Origin: Sepioteuthis lessoniana
Lineage: Eukaryota; Mollusca; Cephalopoda; Myopsida; Loliginidae
Assembly: GCA_963585895.1 (NCBI GenBank)
Contig: OY757939.1
Location: 24,532,936-24,596,935 of the forward strand
Length of the DNA stretch: 64,000 nt
Direction: 5' to 3'
This document shows positions 44,221-55,335 of the stretch, piece after piece. The position numbers were made by a program, and so were the translations under genes. The notes beneath the pieces are model-generated. The model was not told the DNA's origin and did not search any database. It saw nothing but the letters and a program-made list of their open reading frames with translations. Within the stretch, counting starts at the first letter, position 1, and each line of letters begins with the position of its first letter.

Positions 44221-44420
44221 GATAGGAGGTAAGTGGCCATACATATGTTGTTTCATTGCTTTCAGGATTTGTACAATACAACACGCAGCCTTATTGTACA
44301 GTTCCCATTTAGCTTTACGTGCCAATAATGGTCAACCAGCAAGAAATTACCTACAACAGTTCTGCACAGACACAAGATTCAATTTAGAAGACCTGCAAGG
44401 AGCGATGGACGATAGGGATG

Positions 44421-44423
<3 letters not shown>
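44221..44423 (+). pseudogene. LINE-R fragment with inverted 5' part
   Basis: 44221-44287 matches the LINE-R block 5295-5360 in reverse complement (GGCCACTTACC and CAAATCCTGAAAGCAA on the minus strand). 44293-44423 continues in plus orientation (GTGCCAATAATGGTCAACC, GAAATTACCTACAACAGTT, GAGCGATGGACGATAGGGA). Such a 5' inversion is the usual product of twin priming. The 74-codon frame at 44294-44518 is the plus part running into (GA)n. Confidence 0.8.

Positions 44424-44478
<55 letters not shown>
44424..44478. repeat. (GA)n microsatellite
   Basis: About 27 GA units directly at the end of the LINE-R fragment. Confidence 0.95.
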
Positions 44479-44481
<3 letters not shown>

Positions 44482-44541
44482 TCAGAGAAAGTATGCGATT
44501 ACAAACCTATTGATATAAATTAACGCTCGACGAGTCGATAG

Positions 44542-44786
44542 GCTAGGGAGTGTCCTCGAGGTGAAATGGTTAAAGCGATGGACTGCGTAATCCCAGAAAG
44601 CGAGTTCGTACTCCAGTCGCGCTATTACGTTCACTTTCGGACATATACCGTTGGGAAAAGTATGAACCCCCTTATCCTCCCGGCTATGGGTTAAATAGTA
44701 CCTCTCCTGTTTTTCTAGGAGAATGGCTTTGGCATTAAATAACCCACAGAGGTTGATATGCCATTAAGCAAAGAAACCAAACCAAA
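44542..44786 (+). mobile_element. SINE-B, full length
   Basis: GGTGAAATGGTTAAAGCG head, GAGTTCGTACTCCAG B box, complete body and an excellent 3' tail. A short direct repeat TCGATAG lies at 44535-44541 and 44787-44793, a possible 7 bp target duplication. Length is 245 bp. Confidence 0.85.
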
Positions 44787-44793
44787 TCGATAG

Positions 44794-45468
44794 TCTAGTC
44801 GGCTAGGGTTGTAAAATGCACCGACTGCATATTTGCTGAGGTATAACATTACAACATTAGCATTGTTCCTACGTCCATTCTGGTTCGGAGTGGTTGCACC
44901 TGATTGGGTCAAATAAAACAGTTTGACATTTAAACTGTATGCAAACTAATGACTCATGTTAAAACCGAATTGTCAGAAATAGAACTGTTTGTCATTTAAT
45001 TGTGTGTAAACAAATGTCTGTTTAATTGAATTATTAGTTATACATAGATAACTGACAGTCTTTAAATGTGGTCCTAAATTAAATCATAGGTAGCAACACT
45101 TGGAACCATTTCACTGTGCGAATCAATGATTTTGCCCAGTCGGCTGAGGCTGTAGAATACACCGACTTCTTCTCTGCAGAGGGGTAAGACACCCCCCCAA
45201 CGAGTGTCCTAAACATGACACTATACAATCTGATGGTGTGATTCCAGTAGTACTTGAGCTTTAGGGAATGCAGTGTACTCCTTCATTGCCATTGCTCCCA
45301 GGTCCACTCTAGCTCGGAGTGGTAGCACTTGATAGGACCCTATTTATGGGTCAAATAGAACAAAATTGTGTCCTTATGCTAAACTGAATTGCTTGAAATA
45401 GGACAGTTTTGACATTTAAACTGTTTACTTATGCTAAACTGAATTGAATAAACTGTTTGAAATAGAAC
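44794..45468 (+). repeat. Two R elements in tandem
   Basis: The first runs from CTAGTCGGCTAGGGTTG (44794) through core and mixed array units to about 45130. The second starts GCCCAGTCGGCTGAGGC at 45134 with a well preserved 5' part and core, and stops after two array units at 45468. Confidence 0.85.
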
Positions 45469-45825
45469 GTCGTAGGAAATGGACACGGCGATACGAGTTC
45501 AAATCCTGGACTAGACTGATTGCATTTCACATAGCACTAATACCCTTGGAAAGGTATGAATCCAATTATTCTCCCTCCAGCTATGGGTAAATAGTAGGAC
45601 AGACTAGGTTCTTCAACCTTGGTGAGGCAACTAGTCTAGGAGAAGGAAAAACTCTAAATTCAAACCTGTTAAACTCCGCTTAAAAAAATTGACCTTGTGT
45701 CATATCCTGCCCGAGCGGAGGGGTTGGGTATATGATAAAACCTAACAATCAAATCATATGTATATTTAATATATATGTATAAAGAGGATTTATATACTGT
45801 AAATATCAACCAGTCAGTCGAAAAA
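45469..45825 (+). mobile_element. SINE-C inserted near an R tail
   Basis: SINE-C at 45469-45735, starting within the head at GTCGTAGGAAATGGACACGG and ending GAGGGGTTGGGTATATGA. An R 3' tail piece follows at 45736-45825 (GTATAAAGAGGATTTATATA). Confidence 0.8.
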
Positions 45826-45869
45826 CCTTTCTACGATCAAGTTGCAGTGAGTGCAAGGAATTCATCGAC

Positions 45870-45915
45870 TTGATCTCACTATCCGTCCCTATCATCCATT
45901 GCTCTTGATTGTTTT
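45870..45915 (-). mobile_element. Short LINE-R fragment
   Basis: Minus strand reads GAGCAATGGATGATAGGGAC, the LINE-R AMxDRD segment. The rest is lost. Confidence 0.5.
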
Positions 45916-45967
45916 TTAGGAGTCATCTAGTGTCCTGACAGAGCTGACGATTTTTTTGTCATTACTA

Positions 45968-46160
45968 GTTTGGTTACTTGGTTGTGTTTTTGGCATATCA
46001 ACTGTTATAGTCTATTTAATGCCACACCCTGTTTACGCATATATTAAATATACATTATTTGTAAACGCATATTTTGTAGATAACCTTTTTAAACGAGTCA
46101 GAGCATATTTGTTTGTTTGTTTGTTTGTTTGTTTGAGAGAGAGAGAGAGAGAGAGAGAGA
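45968..46160 (-). repeat. R 3' part, then (TTTG)n(GA)n
   Basis: Tail-side R at 45968-46107 with an AAATATA linker. (TTTG)n at 46108-46133 and (GA)n at 46134-46160, followed by AATAACCCTGAAAATATATA, again the recurring microsatellite spacer motif. Confidence 0.75.
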
Positions 46161-46552
46161 ATAACCCTGAAAATATATATGTACGGGCGCGTGTTTATAG
46201 GTGCACACACAAAATGCACCCTTATATATAAAATATATATATATATAATAAAAATATGTGGATAGACCAGAGGTTTTCACGGATAATAAACACCACTAGG
46301 ATATTTACAAACACAAATCCTGAATTTAAAAAAAGAACCATATCCTTATTAAAATAATCTTTACAATAAAAACAGCCACCATATAAACCATATAAATCTC
46401 CATAAGATGACGTAAAGTCTGAACCCCGTTTAGAGCAAAAATAGGTGGGATAATAAAAACCTAAATAACAAAGTCAAATCATTTGTGGACTTTTTATTTG
46501 AAAATATTTACTTTTCTCTCGTTGGATAAAAAGCAATCTTTTTATATATATA
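46161..46552. other. No gene recognised
   Basis: AT-rich with small (TA)n runs. Confidence 0.4.
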
Positions 46553-46727
46553 CGGCCCAGTAGTCCGGGATTCAATCCCACTCAGTACTATAAGACACGG
46601 ATCAAGGGTAAGTGGAGCAATCAAGGTAAAGTAGTAGCGCCCTCGCCGATTCTTCACTGTAATAGCTATTGAAAAGGGAGCCTTTGGGTCACCCTCGACT
46701 ACGGTCGACTAACTTAACTTACTTATA
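46553..46727 (+). mobile_element. SINE-A, internally deleted
   Basis: Begins right after a (TA)n run. B box GGGATTCAATCCCAC and 3' half with CGACTACGGTCG are present. The central ACCAAAGACTT block is gone. Confidence 0.8.
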
Positions 46728-46806
46728 CTGTCGTTTATCAAATAAAACGAAAATGGCGGCTAAAACTTACATATGTATTGTCTTATATATATATATATAT
46801 GACTGA

Positions 46807-46964
46807 TTCTTATCTTTAATCTTGATATAGCAACCGATCTAGGAGAAGGAAAACGGTGAATTCAAACCAGGCTTTAAATATTGCTCTTGTGTCACGTCCT
46901 GTTCGTGCAGAAGGGTTTGTAAATACACAAACCCACAGATATATATATATATATATATATATAT
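46807..46964 (+). mobile_element. SINE-C 3' part plus (TA)n
   Basis: AGGAGAAGGAAAACGGTGAA to GGGTTTGTAAATACACA at 46807-46933, then (TA)n at 46937-46964. Confidence 0.7.
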
Positions 46965-47105
46965 AGTCATCCGTAGACAGACTGTTTCGTTGTATCACAA
47001 TTCTTCAGTGTGGCTAAATACCGAAGCTGGGATCGAAACCTGGCTGACTCAAACGCCAATCCCAAATTCTACCACACAGCCGCGAGCAAGCCAGTGTAAT
47101 GAATT
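46965..47105 (-). mobile_element. Fourth tRNA-like SINE type (single copy)
   Basis: The minus strand has GGCTGTGTGGTAGAATTTGG (A-box-like) and, about 35 bases on, CCAGGTTTCGATCCCAGC (a good B box with T-arm pairing). It then has a body ending at the (TA)n tract. The head differs from SINE-A, B and C. With only one copy here, family status is inference. Confidence 0.5.
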
Positions 47106-47254
47106 TTTAAAGCTTATGTATCACATTTGTTTTTTTTTTTTACATATATTAACTTAACGGCTACCGAGAGCTCAATTCATCCGAAGAGCCTTGCTTTATG
47201 AGAGTGGCAACCACTACTTACTTCGCTATAGAGCTCAACACCACGGGAGTAGGG

Positions 47255-47318
<64 letters not shown>
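47106..47318. repeat. Unrecognised stretch ending in a long (TA)n
   Basis: (TA)n at 47257-47318, about 31 units, the longest in the window. Confidence 0.7.
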
Positions 47319-47586
47319 CGTGTGTTTAGATAAGATCCCACAATGAATCACCCCACCAGAGACGCCTATTTGACCAATTTAAGTTCCTTTGCGGTTTGGG
47401 TAGCCGATCTCTGGTCAATGGATAACGTAATGAAGTTGCTACTAGTGAACTTATTGCCGACGTTGCAGTCCTATACAAACTACTTGCCGCCCTCGAACAG
47501 TGAAACTAAGTTGTCTACGGCCCTTCGGTCGTGGGTGCAGATTCAATTCAGGATGGGAAACCAGCGGCGTCAAGGTCTTTTTTGGT
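47319..47586 (+). other. Open frame running into the assembly gap
   Basis: From ATG 47343 there are 81 codons without stop up to the Ns. The product has no domain I recognise. A B-box-like GTGCAGATTCAATTCAGG near 47540 suggests a tRNA-derived repeat instead of a gene. The frame cannot be judged across the gap. Confidence 0.15.
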
Positions 47587-47786
47587 NNNNNNNNNNNNNN
47601 NNNNNNNNNNNNNNNNNNNNNNNNNNNNNNNNNNNNNNNNNNNNNNNNNNNNNNNNNNNNNNNNNNNNNNNNNNNNNNNNNNNNNNNNNNNNNNNNNNNN
47701 NNNNNNNNNNNNNNNNNNNNNNNNNNNNNNNNNNNNNNNNNNNNNNNNNNNNNNNNNNNNNNNNNNNNNNNNNNNNNNNNNNNNNN
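47587..47786. other. Assembly gap, 200 N
   Basis: Exactly 200 undetermined bases. The round number suggests a placeholder of unknown true length. All ORFs that cross it are artefacts. Confidence 0.99.
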
Positions 47787-49571
47787 ATGAAAAAAAGACA
47801 ACACAATTATTACAAGACATCTGCCAATGAATAGAGGAGGGTCAAAATGCTGTATAGCCAAATAAAGTAAGATCAGTCCGAATATTAATCAGCTTAATAT
47901 CAACTTATTAATCAACTATTGAAGTCCTTAATAGTAGGCTATTTAAAGAAAATTTAATGATCTTTTAAGTAAAATGTAATTTTTTATATTTAAACTGAAT
48001 TTAATAATTTTTCTTTTAATTAAAATCTGATAAATTGTATTTTGATTTTTCTACCAAGATAGTTAACAGTTTCGGTGCAGAAAAAGATGTGATTTAACGG
48101 TTAAAAGTTATCAGGCAAATAAAAGATAAACTCTGATATTGATAAAATGAAGATCGTCAGCAAATTCGGACGATTCAGCTGAAGGTTTTCAAGATAAAAA
48201 AAAAATTGGAATCGAGAAATCCAATCCAAGTAATTTTATTTAACACAAAAAATATAAAAAGATATTTGCTTAAAAGTTCTCAAGTGATATCTTAAAGATA
48301 AACAATTAACAGTTTTACAGGATCGAAATAAAGGCAAAACTGAAATGTTTATACACTTTTTAAAAAATAAAAAAACAAGTTTATAACAGTTTTCCCCTTT
48401 TGTTTATTTCTGCTTATATGCAATCAGTTAGAAAACACTCAATAATATAGTTATAAATAATTTTAGATCAACCGACACTACAAATGTAACGGGAATTTAA
48501 CAACTGTCTGGTTAATTTCGACAATAAAAAGAAAATTAATCTCAAACAATAATCTTTAACAAAACTTGTAAGAGATTTTCATTTTAAATTGAAACTTGCT
48601 TTCTACGAATTTAAGAAACATAAGACAAATGAATATAAAAAAATACGTTTTTTACTGATGTATTAAAAGGAGTTATTCATCTCGAGAGTATCACCTTTTT
48701 TTAAATGAACTTGCTTTTTCAAATTACAAATTTTTTTTTCTTAATACATAAATGATTATATATAAGAGTTAGAATATAAGTTATGATAAAAGTTATGATC
48801 ATAACTTTTTAAATATTTGAATTTCGATTTTTCGACTTAAGAAAAACCAGAGAAAGAACTGTACGTCTTCTAGGCACCAAGTCAATGCTCCTTCTTATAA
48901 TTTTTCCTTAGTCAAAATATTCTATCCAATTCATTAAGCAGACGATAATTTGAAACGCTACAGTTTTTTTTAATTTGAAACGCTGGAGATTGGAATTTTA
49001 AAACCGAACACACAGACACAGCATTTCATCACTTTTACAACAGTGACTCAAGCGTTCATTTCCCTTTACAAAATATCTAAAATAGAAAAAAACGCCTGCC
49101 ACAAAAATAATTAAATAAAACAAATAATTGTCTGGGAATTAATTACAATATCATTAGATAAAAATTAAGGCTATGAGCCAGGCCATCTGGTTGAGTGTTG
49201 AAGGGGTGCTAGCTACTCTACAACACATATCCTGATAGAAATATATCTATCTTTGTGTGTATATTCAGTGAAAATTTCATTTTCTTTGTATGATGTACTG
49301 TTTCTTTTCTTAAATCGTCAATGTCCATCAACTTATTTCAAAGGAACTCCACGTTTATAATCAAACGCCGAAAATTCTCTAAAGTCGTATATACCGCCAC
49401 CTCCGACACAGATATATTATTATCAACTTAATATACTGAACAAATTAATGGACTCTTTGCTATTGACTGCTTTTATGTTGTTTTCCCGCCGTCAGGAACC
49501 TAATCAAACTTACATTGTTCTTTAAAAAGACGAAAGTACAAACACAGTCACACATACACACAAATACACAC

Positions 49572-49608
<37 letters not shown>

Positions 49609-49640
49609 CACACACATAGACACACACGCGACTATCCTAT
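47787..49640. other. AT-rich, nearly repeat-free interval
   Basis: About 1.7 kb without any R, SINE or LINE copy that I can see, rich in A/T homopolymer runs. It closes with (CA)n at about 49552-49627. No ORF of note. Confidence 0.6.
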
Positions 49641-50335
49641 CGGTGAGATTTAGAATACATAACTTGCAATTCTTGTAAAGGGGTAAGAACCCCCTCTTCA
49701 GAGGGCTTTCCTGGGTGTGACGCTAAATTGTACCGAGGGTAAGGCATCAATTCTTGGTTTGATTTGGTTCTATGGCATGTTTGGTTTGGTTGTTTGGGTT
49801 TTATGGCATATCAAACTTTATAGGTTTTTTAATGCCAAATCCATTTTCATACAAATAAACAGTTCTATTTCAAACAATTCAGTTAAGCATATAACTACAA
49901 AGTTCAATTGTTAAAACATTTCTATTTCAATCTATACAGTTTAGTCGAACAGTTCTTATTAAAACAATCCAGTTTAGTATAAGTATAGTTTTTGTTAACG
50001 CACAATTAAATGTCAAAACAGTCCTATTTCGAACAATTCAATTTAGCGTAGTACAGTTTTAATGTCCAAAATTAGTTCTATTTCAAGCAATTCAGTTTAG
50101 CGTAAGTACGCAGTTTAGTTCTATTTGATCCATAGATAGGACGCTATCATTTACTACCACTCCGGGCCAGAGTTGACCCGGGAGTGATGGCAAGGATGGA
50201 GTGGTCCGCATTCCTCAAAGCTCCAGCATCACTGGAACCTCACCATCAGATAGTTTAATGACATATCCAGGAAACTTGTTGGATGGGGTCTTACCCCTCT
50301 GCAGAGGTGCAGTCAGTATATTCTACAGCAAAGTC
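49641..50335 (-). repeat. R elements, one plus scrap and one full minus copy
   Basis: A plus 5' scrap at 49641-49746. The minus copy from about 49781 has tail GGTTGTTTGGGTTTTATGGC, about five array units, core GATAGGACGCTATCATTTAC, and 5' end CAGAGGTGCAGTCAGTATA. Confidence 0.8.
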
Positions 50336-51303
50336 TTCTGGTATAATAACCATTGTAGGTTATTTAATGCCACGTCTTGTTTATACATATATATTAAATA
50401 TAAATGATTTGGTTTGGTTCGATTTAATGGCATATCAACCATTGTTGGTTACTCAATGTGAAATCCTCTTTATACATATATGTTAAATATATATGATTTA
50501 GTTTGGTTGGGGTTTATGGCATATCAACCATTGTTAGTTATTTAATGCAAAATCACTCTTTATACATATGTATATTTAATATATATGATTTGTAAACACA
50601 TGTTCTTGATAATATGTTTAAACGAGCCTGTACTCATTTTTTTTTTTAGTCCACAGTTAAATGGTTTCAAGTATTGCTAAGTGATAGTCACAATTTAATA
50701 TCAGTCATTTGTTTGCACACATTTAAATAGATGCACATGATATCTAAGGGATTAGTTTATTTGTCATTTCATTTTAATGAGTGAGGACTAATTTCTTTTC
50801 ACAGTTGTCCAGCTATTTTTTCTACACAGTTAAACATTTCATAATTATATTCAGTATTCATCCTTTGTTTTGAGATAGTAAGTGGTTCTAAGTATTGCTG
50901 TTTAGCACTAAGTTTTATTCAACATTACTCATTCGTCTGCACACGGTTAAATGTTTCCAACTATGTCTAAGTATCACTAACAATTCCGTTACACATCAGT
51001 TATTTGTTTACACACAGTTAAATAGGAAAACAATTCTATTTCAAACAATTCAATTTAGCACAAGCCATTTGCTTACACTCAGGTCAAATGTCAAATAGTT
51101 TTATTTGACCCATTGATAAGGATCTTATCAGGTGGTATACTCCGGGCCAGAATCGACCTGGGAGCGATGGCAATGAAGGGGTACTCCGCGTTCCCCAATG
51201 CACCTGTATTACTGGAGCTTCACCATCAGATGGTTTTGTGTCAAATCTGCAGGACACTGCAGAGATGCAGTCGGTTTATTCTACAGCCCCAGCATACTGG
51301 GCC
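50336..51303 (-). repeat. Long R element with triplicated 3' tail
   Basis: Three successive tail modules (50336-50409, 50410-50490, 50497-50590), each with the stem-loop and a TATACATATAT...AAATATA linker. Then about 500 bp of mainly second-type array units, core GATAAGGATCTTATCAGGTG, and 5' end CAGCCCCAGCATACTGGGCC. The 109-codon frame at 51113 is an artefact of the core. Confidence 0.85.
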
Positions 51304-51584
51304 ACCAGTTCTAGAATTCAGAGGAGTTTTTAGTAGACTTTTCTTTCCCTTGCTTCCATTTCCACTGGCGACATGGAGCAGTAGTAACTTTTTGGTTCTA
51401 TTTGTTGTTAAAATAAACCTTTTTCAAATTCATAAATATTAGATACGAATTATTGTATGGCGTAGTGTCCATGTGTAGGGGTCCACAGAAGAACTTCACT
51501 TATTCGTTGGTCCTTGCTTCAACATATCTTCTTTGTCTAACTTGAAATGAGAGATGATTGGTGGTATAGTTGCTGTTTTGAGGG
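51304..51584. other. No feature recognised
   Basis: Nothing identifiable between the R copy and the LINE-R body. Confidence 0.4.
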
Positions 51585-52316
51585 TTTCTGCTTCTATCAT
51601 TTGATCAGAATAGCACGCAGCATCGTAGCTTTTTTCTCGTTAAAATCCAACTGGTGCAACCGTACAGTAGTCCTGACGCGGCTACAGCTTGGAAGAATTC
51701 CCATTTATTTTATCTGAGAGATCAGATTCCCATGTTGTCCATGAATTGTCTATAATAGTCCATACCTTTCCAATCTATATATTGGCTTTGATTTCAGTCG
51801 ATAATGATGTGTGAACTGGTCAACTATTTTCAGAGGCTTGTACTTTAATATGGAGATGTATCCATTTTTATTTAAAACCCACAAACTCTGCTTTATCTGA
51901 GCAAATAAAGAAGCCAATGTCTCTTGCTTCCTACGACAGTCTATGTAGCGGTGATTAGGCTCGGGAAGATATATTTCTGAAAAGCACTTGATCATCTGCG
52001 TAGTCTGAATCCGTGATTGTTTCTGCGGGGTATCGTCTGCTTCTGCCCCCCCTTTTTTTTTAGTATGAAACCATTTTTTTCATGAGATCTGTTGGCATTC
52101 ATTGTAAGTAGTTATAAATAGAAATATTGCTAATACATCTCCTTGCAAGACTCTTGCGCCAATGTCAATGAGATTAGTGTCACCCACGGGTGAGCGAGCC
52201 ATTAAATGATATCAAAGAAAGCTATAATTCCATCAAAGAGTTGATAGCGATATTTATCCTCGGTAGAATAGTAAAGGGTATCACGTGGTGAGGTTCCATT
52301 TCTAACCTTCTGGAGA
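51585..52316 (-). pseudogene. LINE-R reverse transcriptase fragment
   Basis: Going down from 52316 on the minus strand, broken frames give LAHPWVTLISL-like, RVLQGDVLAIFLF (a reverse transcriptase block before the active site), then TITDSDYADD, whose Tyr-Ala-Asp-Asp codons occupy 51991-52002. After shifts come DIGFFI-SDKAEF, SILKYKPLKIVDQFT, the SDLSDKI region and LYGCTSWILTRKK, followed by MLRAIL. This order is that of the palm end and thumb of non-LTR reverse transcriptases. At least four frameshifts or stops are present. It is truncated at the 5' side where an R tail begins. The 81-codon frame at 51750-51995 is one of the open pieces. Confidence 0.85.
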
Positions 52317-53393
52317 TTGGTTTGGTTTGGTTTGGTTTTATAGTATTTCAACTATTATAGGTAATTTAATGCAGATCTTCTTTATACATATATATCAAAT
52401 ATATAGGATTTGTAAACACATTTTTGACAACATTCTTAAACGAACCTTGTACACAGTTAAATGTTTTCAAGTATTTTTACCTAATATGAATTATTCATTT
52501 AACTATTAATTATTTGTTTGCACACGGTTAAATGGCTTCAAGTATTGCTATATGACAGCCACAATTTAACATCTGTCATTTGTTTGCACACATTTAGATA
52601 GACATACATGATATGTTTGAGATTAGTTTGTTGGTAATTTCATTTTTAAATAAGACTGAAAAAATTGGTTTGTACACTAGTATTGTCATTGTTTCTACAC
52701 AGTTAATTGATTCCAATTATAACAATTTAATACTTATAAATCTTATTCAATATTAATCATTTGTTTGCACACTGTGAAGTGGTTACAAGTATTGCTATTT
52801 AACACGAATTATTCGATTCAACATCATTCATTCGTCTGCACACAGTTAAGTATTGCTATGTATCACTAATAATTCAGTTAAAAATCAGTCATTTATTTAT
52901 ACACAATTAAATGCTGAAACACTTCTATTCCTAACAATTCAATTAATCGTAAGTCATTTGTTTGAATGTCAAAACACTTCTATTTCACATAAGTGCACAC
53001 AGGTTTTATGGCATATAAACATTGTAGATTTTTAATGCCTAATCTATTTTTATACATATAAACAGCTCTATTTCAAACGATTCACTTTAGCATAAGTACA
53101 CTTTTTGTTTACCCACAGTTAAATATATTTCAAACAATTTAGTTGAGCATAAGTACGCAGTTTAGTTCTTTTTGACCTATAGATAGAACCCTATCCGGTG
53201 CTACCACTCCGAGTCTGAGTGGACCAGGGAGTGATTGCATTGAAGGAGTACTCCACATTCCCCAAAGCTCCAGCATTACTCGAACCTCACCATCAGATTG
53301 TTTAATGTCTTTTCAGGACACTCATTGTCGGAGTCTTACTCCTCTGCGGAGATGCAGTCGGGGTATTCTCAAGCCCAAGCCGACTGGGATGAA
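52317..53393 (-). repeat. Long R element, compound
   Basis: A tail with GGTTTGGTTTGGTTTGG at 52317, about 650 bp of second-type array units, then a second tail module near 53003-53050 leading into a short first-type R with core GATAGAACCCTATCCGGTGC and 5' end CCCAAGCCGACTGGG. It is either two R copies joined or one with an internal tail. Confidence 0.8.
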
Positions 53394-53399
53394 AAGTTC

Positions 53400-53530
53400 T
53401 GGAAAGGTGTGGAGTATCCCGTAATTTCCAGAACTCCCAGTCCACTCTAATCTTAAATGGTAGAACCTGCTAAGGTTCCATCTATGGGCTCAATAGATAT
53501 GTTTGAAAATGATTGTATGAGAATACGTAC
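53400..53530 (+). repeat. R core fragment
   Basis: GTGTGGAGTATCCCGTAATT, CTCCCAGTCCACTCTAATC, CATCTATGGGCTCAATAG. Confidence 0.65.
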
Positions 53531-53698
53531 AAGTCAATCTGGCATATGTTGACCTTTAGCTTAGACCTCTTGCAGTTGCATAGTTTGACCCCCAAACATA
53601 TAATTAGCTTTTGGTTAGCAAAAACTTACCCAGTAGACCTAAATAAGGACAGGCTTTGATAATCTATACGAAAAGCATATAAACTTTGTGTTTCGATT

Positions 53699-53936
53699 AA
53701 TAGTGTTCGCCAATGATCCGGGACCCGGGTTCAATCCTAGGTCGAGTCGTACCAAAGACTCAAAAAATGGTACTTGATGCCGTCTTGCTTTGCACTCAGC
53801 ATTATAAGGTTAGGATGAAAGGTAAAGTGGAGCAATCCAGGGAAAGGAGTAGCGCCCTCCCCTACACCTTGGTGTTGTAGCTATTGAAAAGGGAGCCTTC
53901 GGGTCACCCTCGATTAAGGTCGCCAACTTTTCTTTT
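53699..53936 (+). mobile_element. SINE-A, 5' end missing
   Basis: Starts at AGTGTTCGCCAATGATCC. The rest is complete, with CGATTAAGGTCG at the 3' hairpin position. Confidence 0.85.
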
Positions 53937-54486
53937 AGATAAATAAATATGTATGAGTAAATACTTTTCAAATAACAGTATGGGATCTTAGAATCGAAGT
54001 TTTGCTCGTCAGTAAAATAACCTTCAAGTGATCTTTACTTAAAATATTGTATCCTGTAAGTTCAGTATTGATACCAAAAACGTGTGTATATTCAATAAAC
54101 TCCAATTACACAGTCATTATTCCAAGAGTGTAGGTTGTAATTTTTTCTCTGAAATCAAAATTCCATCAACCGTATATGAAACATGCAAATATTACACATT
54201 AGAGCTTATAATTGTATGAATTCACAATCTATTGCGTTATCATGAAATAGCGCAAATGAACAGCATGCCCAAGTTGTCTGATTATTGCATCTGTTAATGG
54301 AAACAGTGTATGATATAACGTTAATATAATAATTCATTTTTATTACAGTTTTTCTATTTTATATCAATCTCTGAGTTAATTTTTTTAAACATGTTCATGA
54401 AACACAATTTTAAGTTGGAAATGTTTGTGGCAATTAGCTGGAGTTATGAGAAGTGGTGTATATCGATTGTTCCTTTATTTGAGCAC
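53937..54486. other. No gene recognised
   Basis: AT-rich. The 78-codon frame beginning at 54391 extends into the composite element and has no recognisable domain. Confidence 0.4.
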
Positions 54487-54498
54487 TATGTGGTAAAG

Positions 54499-54966
54499 TT
54501 GTCTGAATTTCTGAGACGAAGCTTGATGATTTTTATCATTAAGGGTTTTCGGACTATTTTCTTCATCTTTACTGCTATTTCCACAACGTTTCGGTCGATA
54601 TGTCCTCCGGCCTTCTTCAGGTGTTAGTCGAACTCGGGAACCTACGCGTAACTTCGAGCTACGTCCTTTATTGAATCCGCAGGGGTTGCCTATTCTGATT
54701 CCGTTTGCCATAACCAGGTACAAGTTTTAAGTATTAAGTATTCCTGTATTGTTACTCGCCTGCAGTCAGGATTGAATCTGCAACCTCCAGATGATTGTCT
54801 CCTTAGAAACTTAGGGAACCAACGCATATAACCGTTACGCTATGTGTCCTGCTTGACAGTTTAGAGTGAAGTTTAGGACTTAAGGCCAGAGGACATATCG
54901 TCCGAAACGTTGTTGAAATAACAATAAAGATGAAGACAATAGTCTGAAAACCCTTAATGATAAAAA
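54499..54966 (-). mobile_element. 468 bp composite retroposon with inverted arms
   Basis: Two inverted arms of 84 bp (54529-54612 and 54884-54967) are about 92% identical by my count (7 mismatches). They enclose about 270 bp that, on the minus strand, holds an A-box-like TAGCGTAACGGTTA and B-box-like GCAGATTCAATCCTG, then a second GGTTCCCGAGTTCGAC. TATGTGGTAAAG flanks the whole at 54487-54498 and 54967-54978 (the last arm base is shared). The arms contain GGCCxGAGGACATATCG, CCGAAACGTTGT and AATAAAGATGAAGA or its variant, a pattern I associate with termini of Penelope-like elements. Confidence 0.6.
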
Positions 54967-54978
54967 TATGTGGTAAAG

Positions 54979-55122
54979 GTTGGGATTTTAGTCCAGCTGT
55001 ATGAGTTAACCTCCTGTTTAGTAGATATTTTTTCAAACCTTTCTTAAAAAGTCGACATGTACATCGCGATTGACGGTATAAGTACGTACAAACAAGTATT
55101 TATTATCAAATAGATATAAGTA
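54979..55122. other. No feature recognised
   Basis: Short unique stretch. Confidence 0.35.
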
Positions 55123-55335
55123 CTTTGGTTTGGTTTCTTTGCTTAAAGGTATATCAACCTTTCCGGGTTATATAATGTCAAGCTTATCTTTGTAGAAGTA
55201 CAGTAGTGGTATCATTCAACCCATGCCTGGGGGGTGGTGAATAAGGGAATTCATATCTTTCCTAAACGTATCAGCGACTGCGGATCGAACTCGCTTACTA
55301 TGATGTTGCACGTTAGCCACCACGCCACTACAAAC
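55123..55335 (-). mobile_element. SINE-B
   Basis: Tail GGTTTGGTTTCTTTGC through head GATCGAACTCGCTTACTATG, TTAGCCACCACGCC. Somewhat shortened. Confidence 0.8.

Noticed and set aside
47343..47861. Long ORFs of 90-163 codons around 47.5-47.8 kb
   Set aside because: They are open only because they cross 200 Ns. Only 81 codons on one side are real sequence, and these have no recognisable domain.
51750..51995. 81-codon minus ORF as a novel small protein
   Set aside because: It is an open piece of a frameshifted LINE-R reverse transcriptase that also contains YADD in an adjacent frame.
54589..54620. Hammerhead ribozyme in the left arm (minus-strand CTGAAGA ... GAAA)
   Set aside because: The core motifs exist, but the base after CTGAAGA is A instead of the expected G of stem II, and I find no GUH cleavage site closing stem III. 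The right arm lacks CTGANGA.
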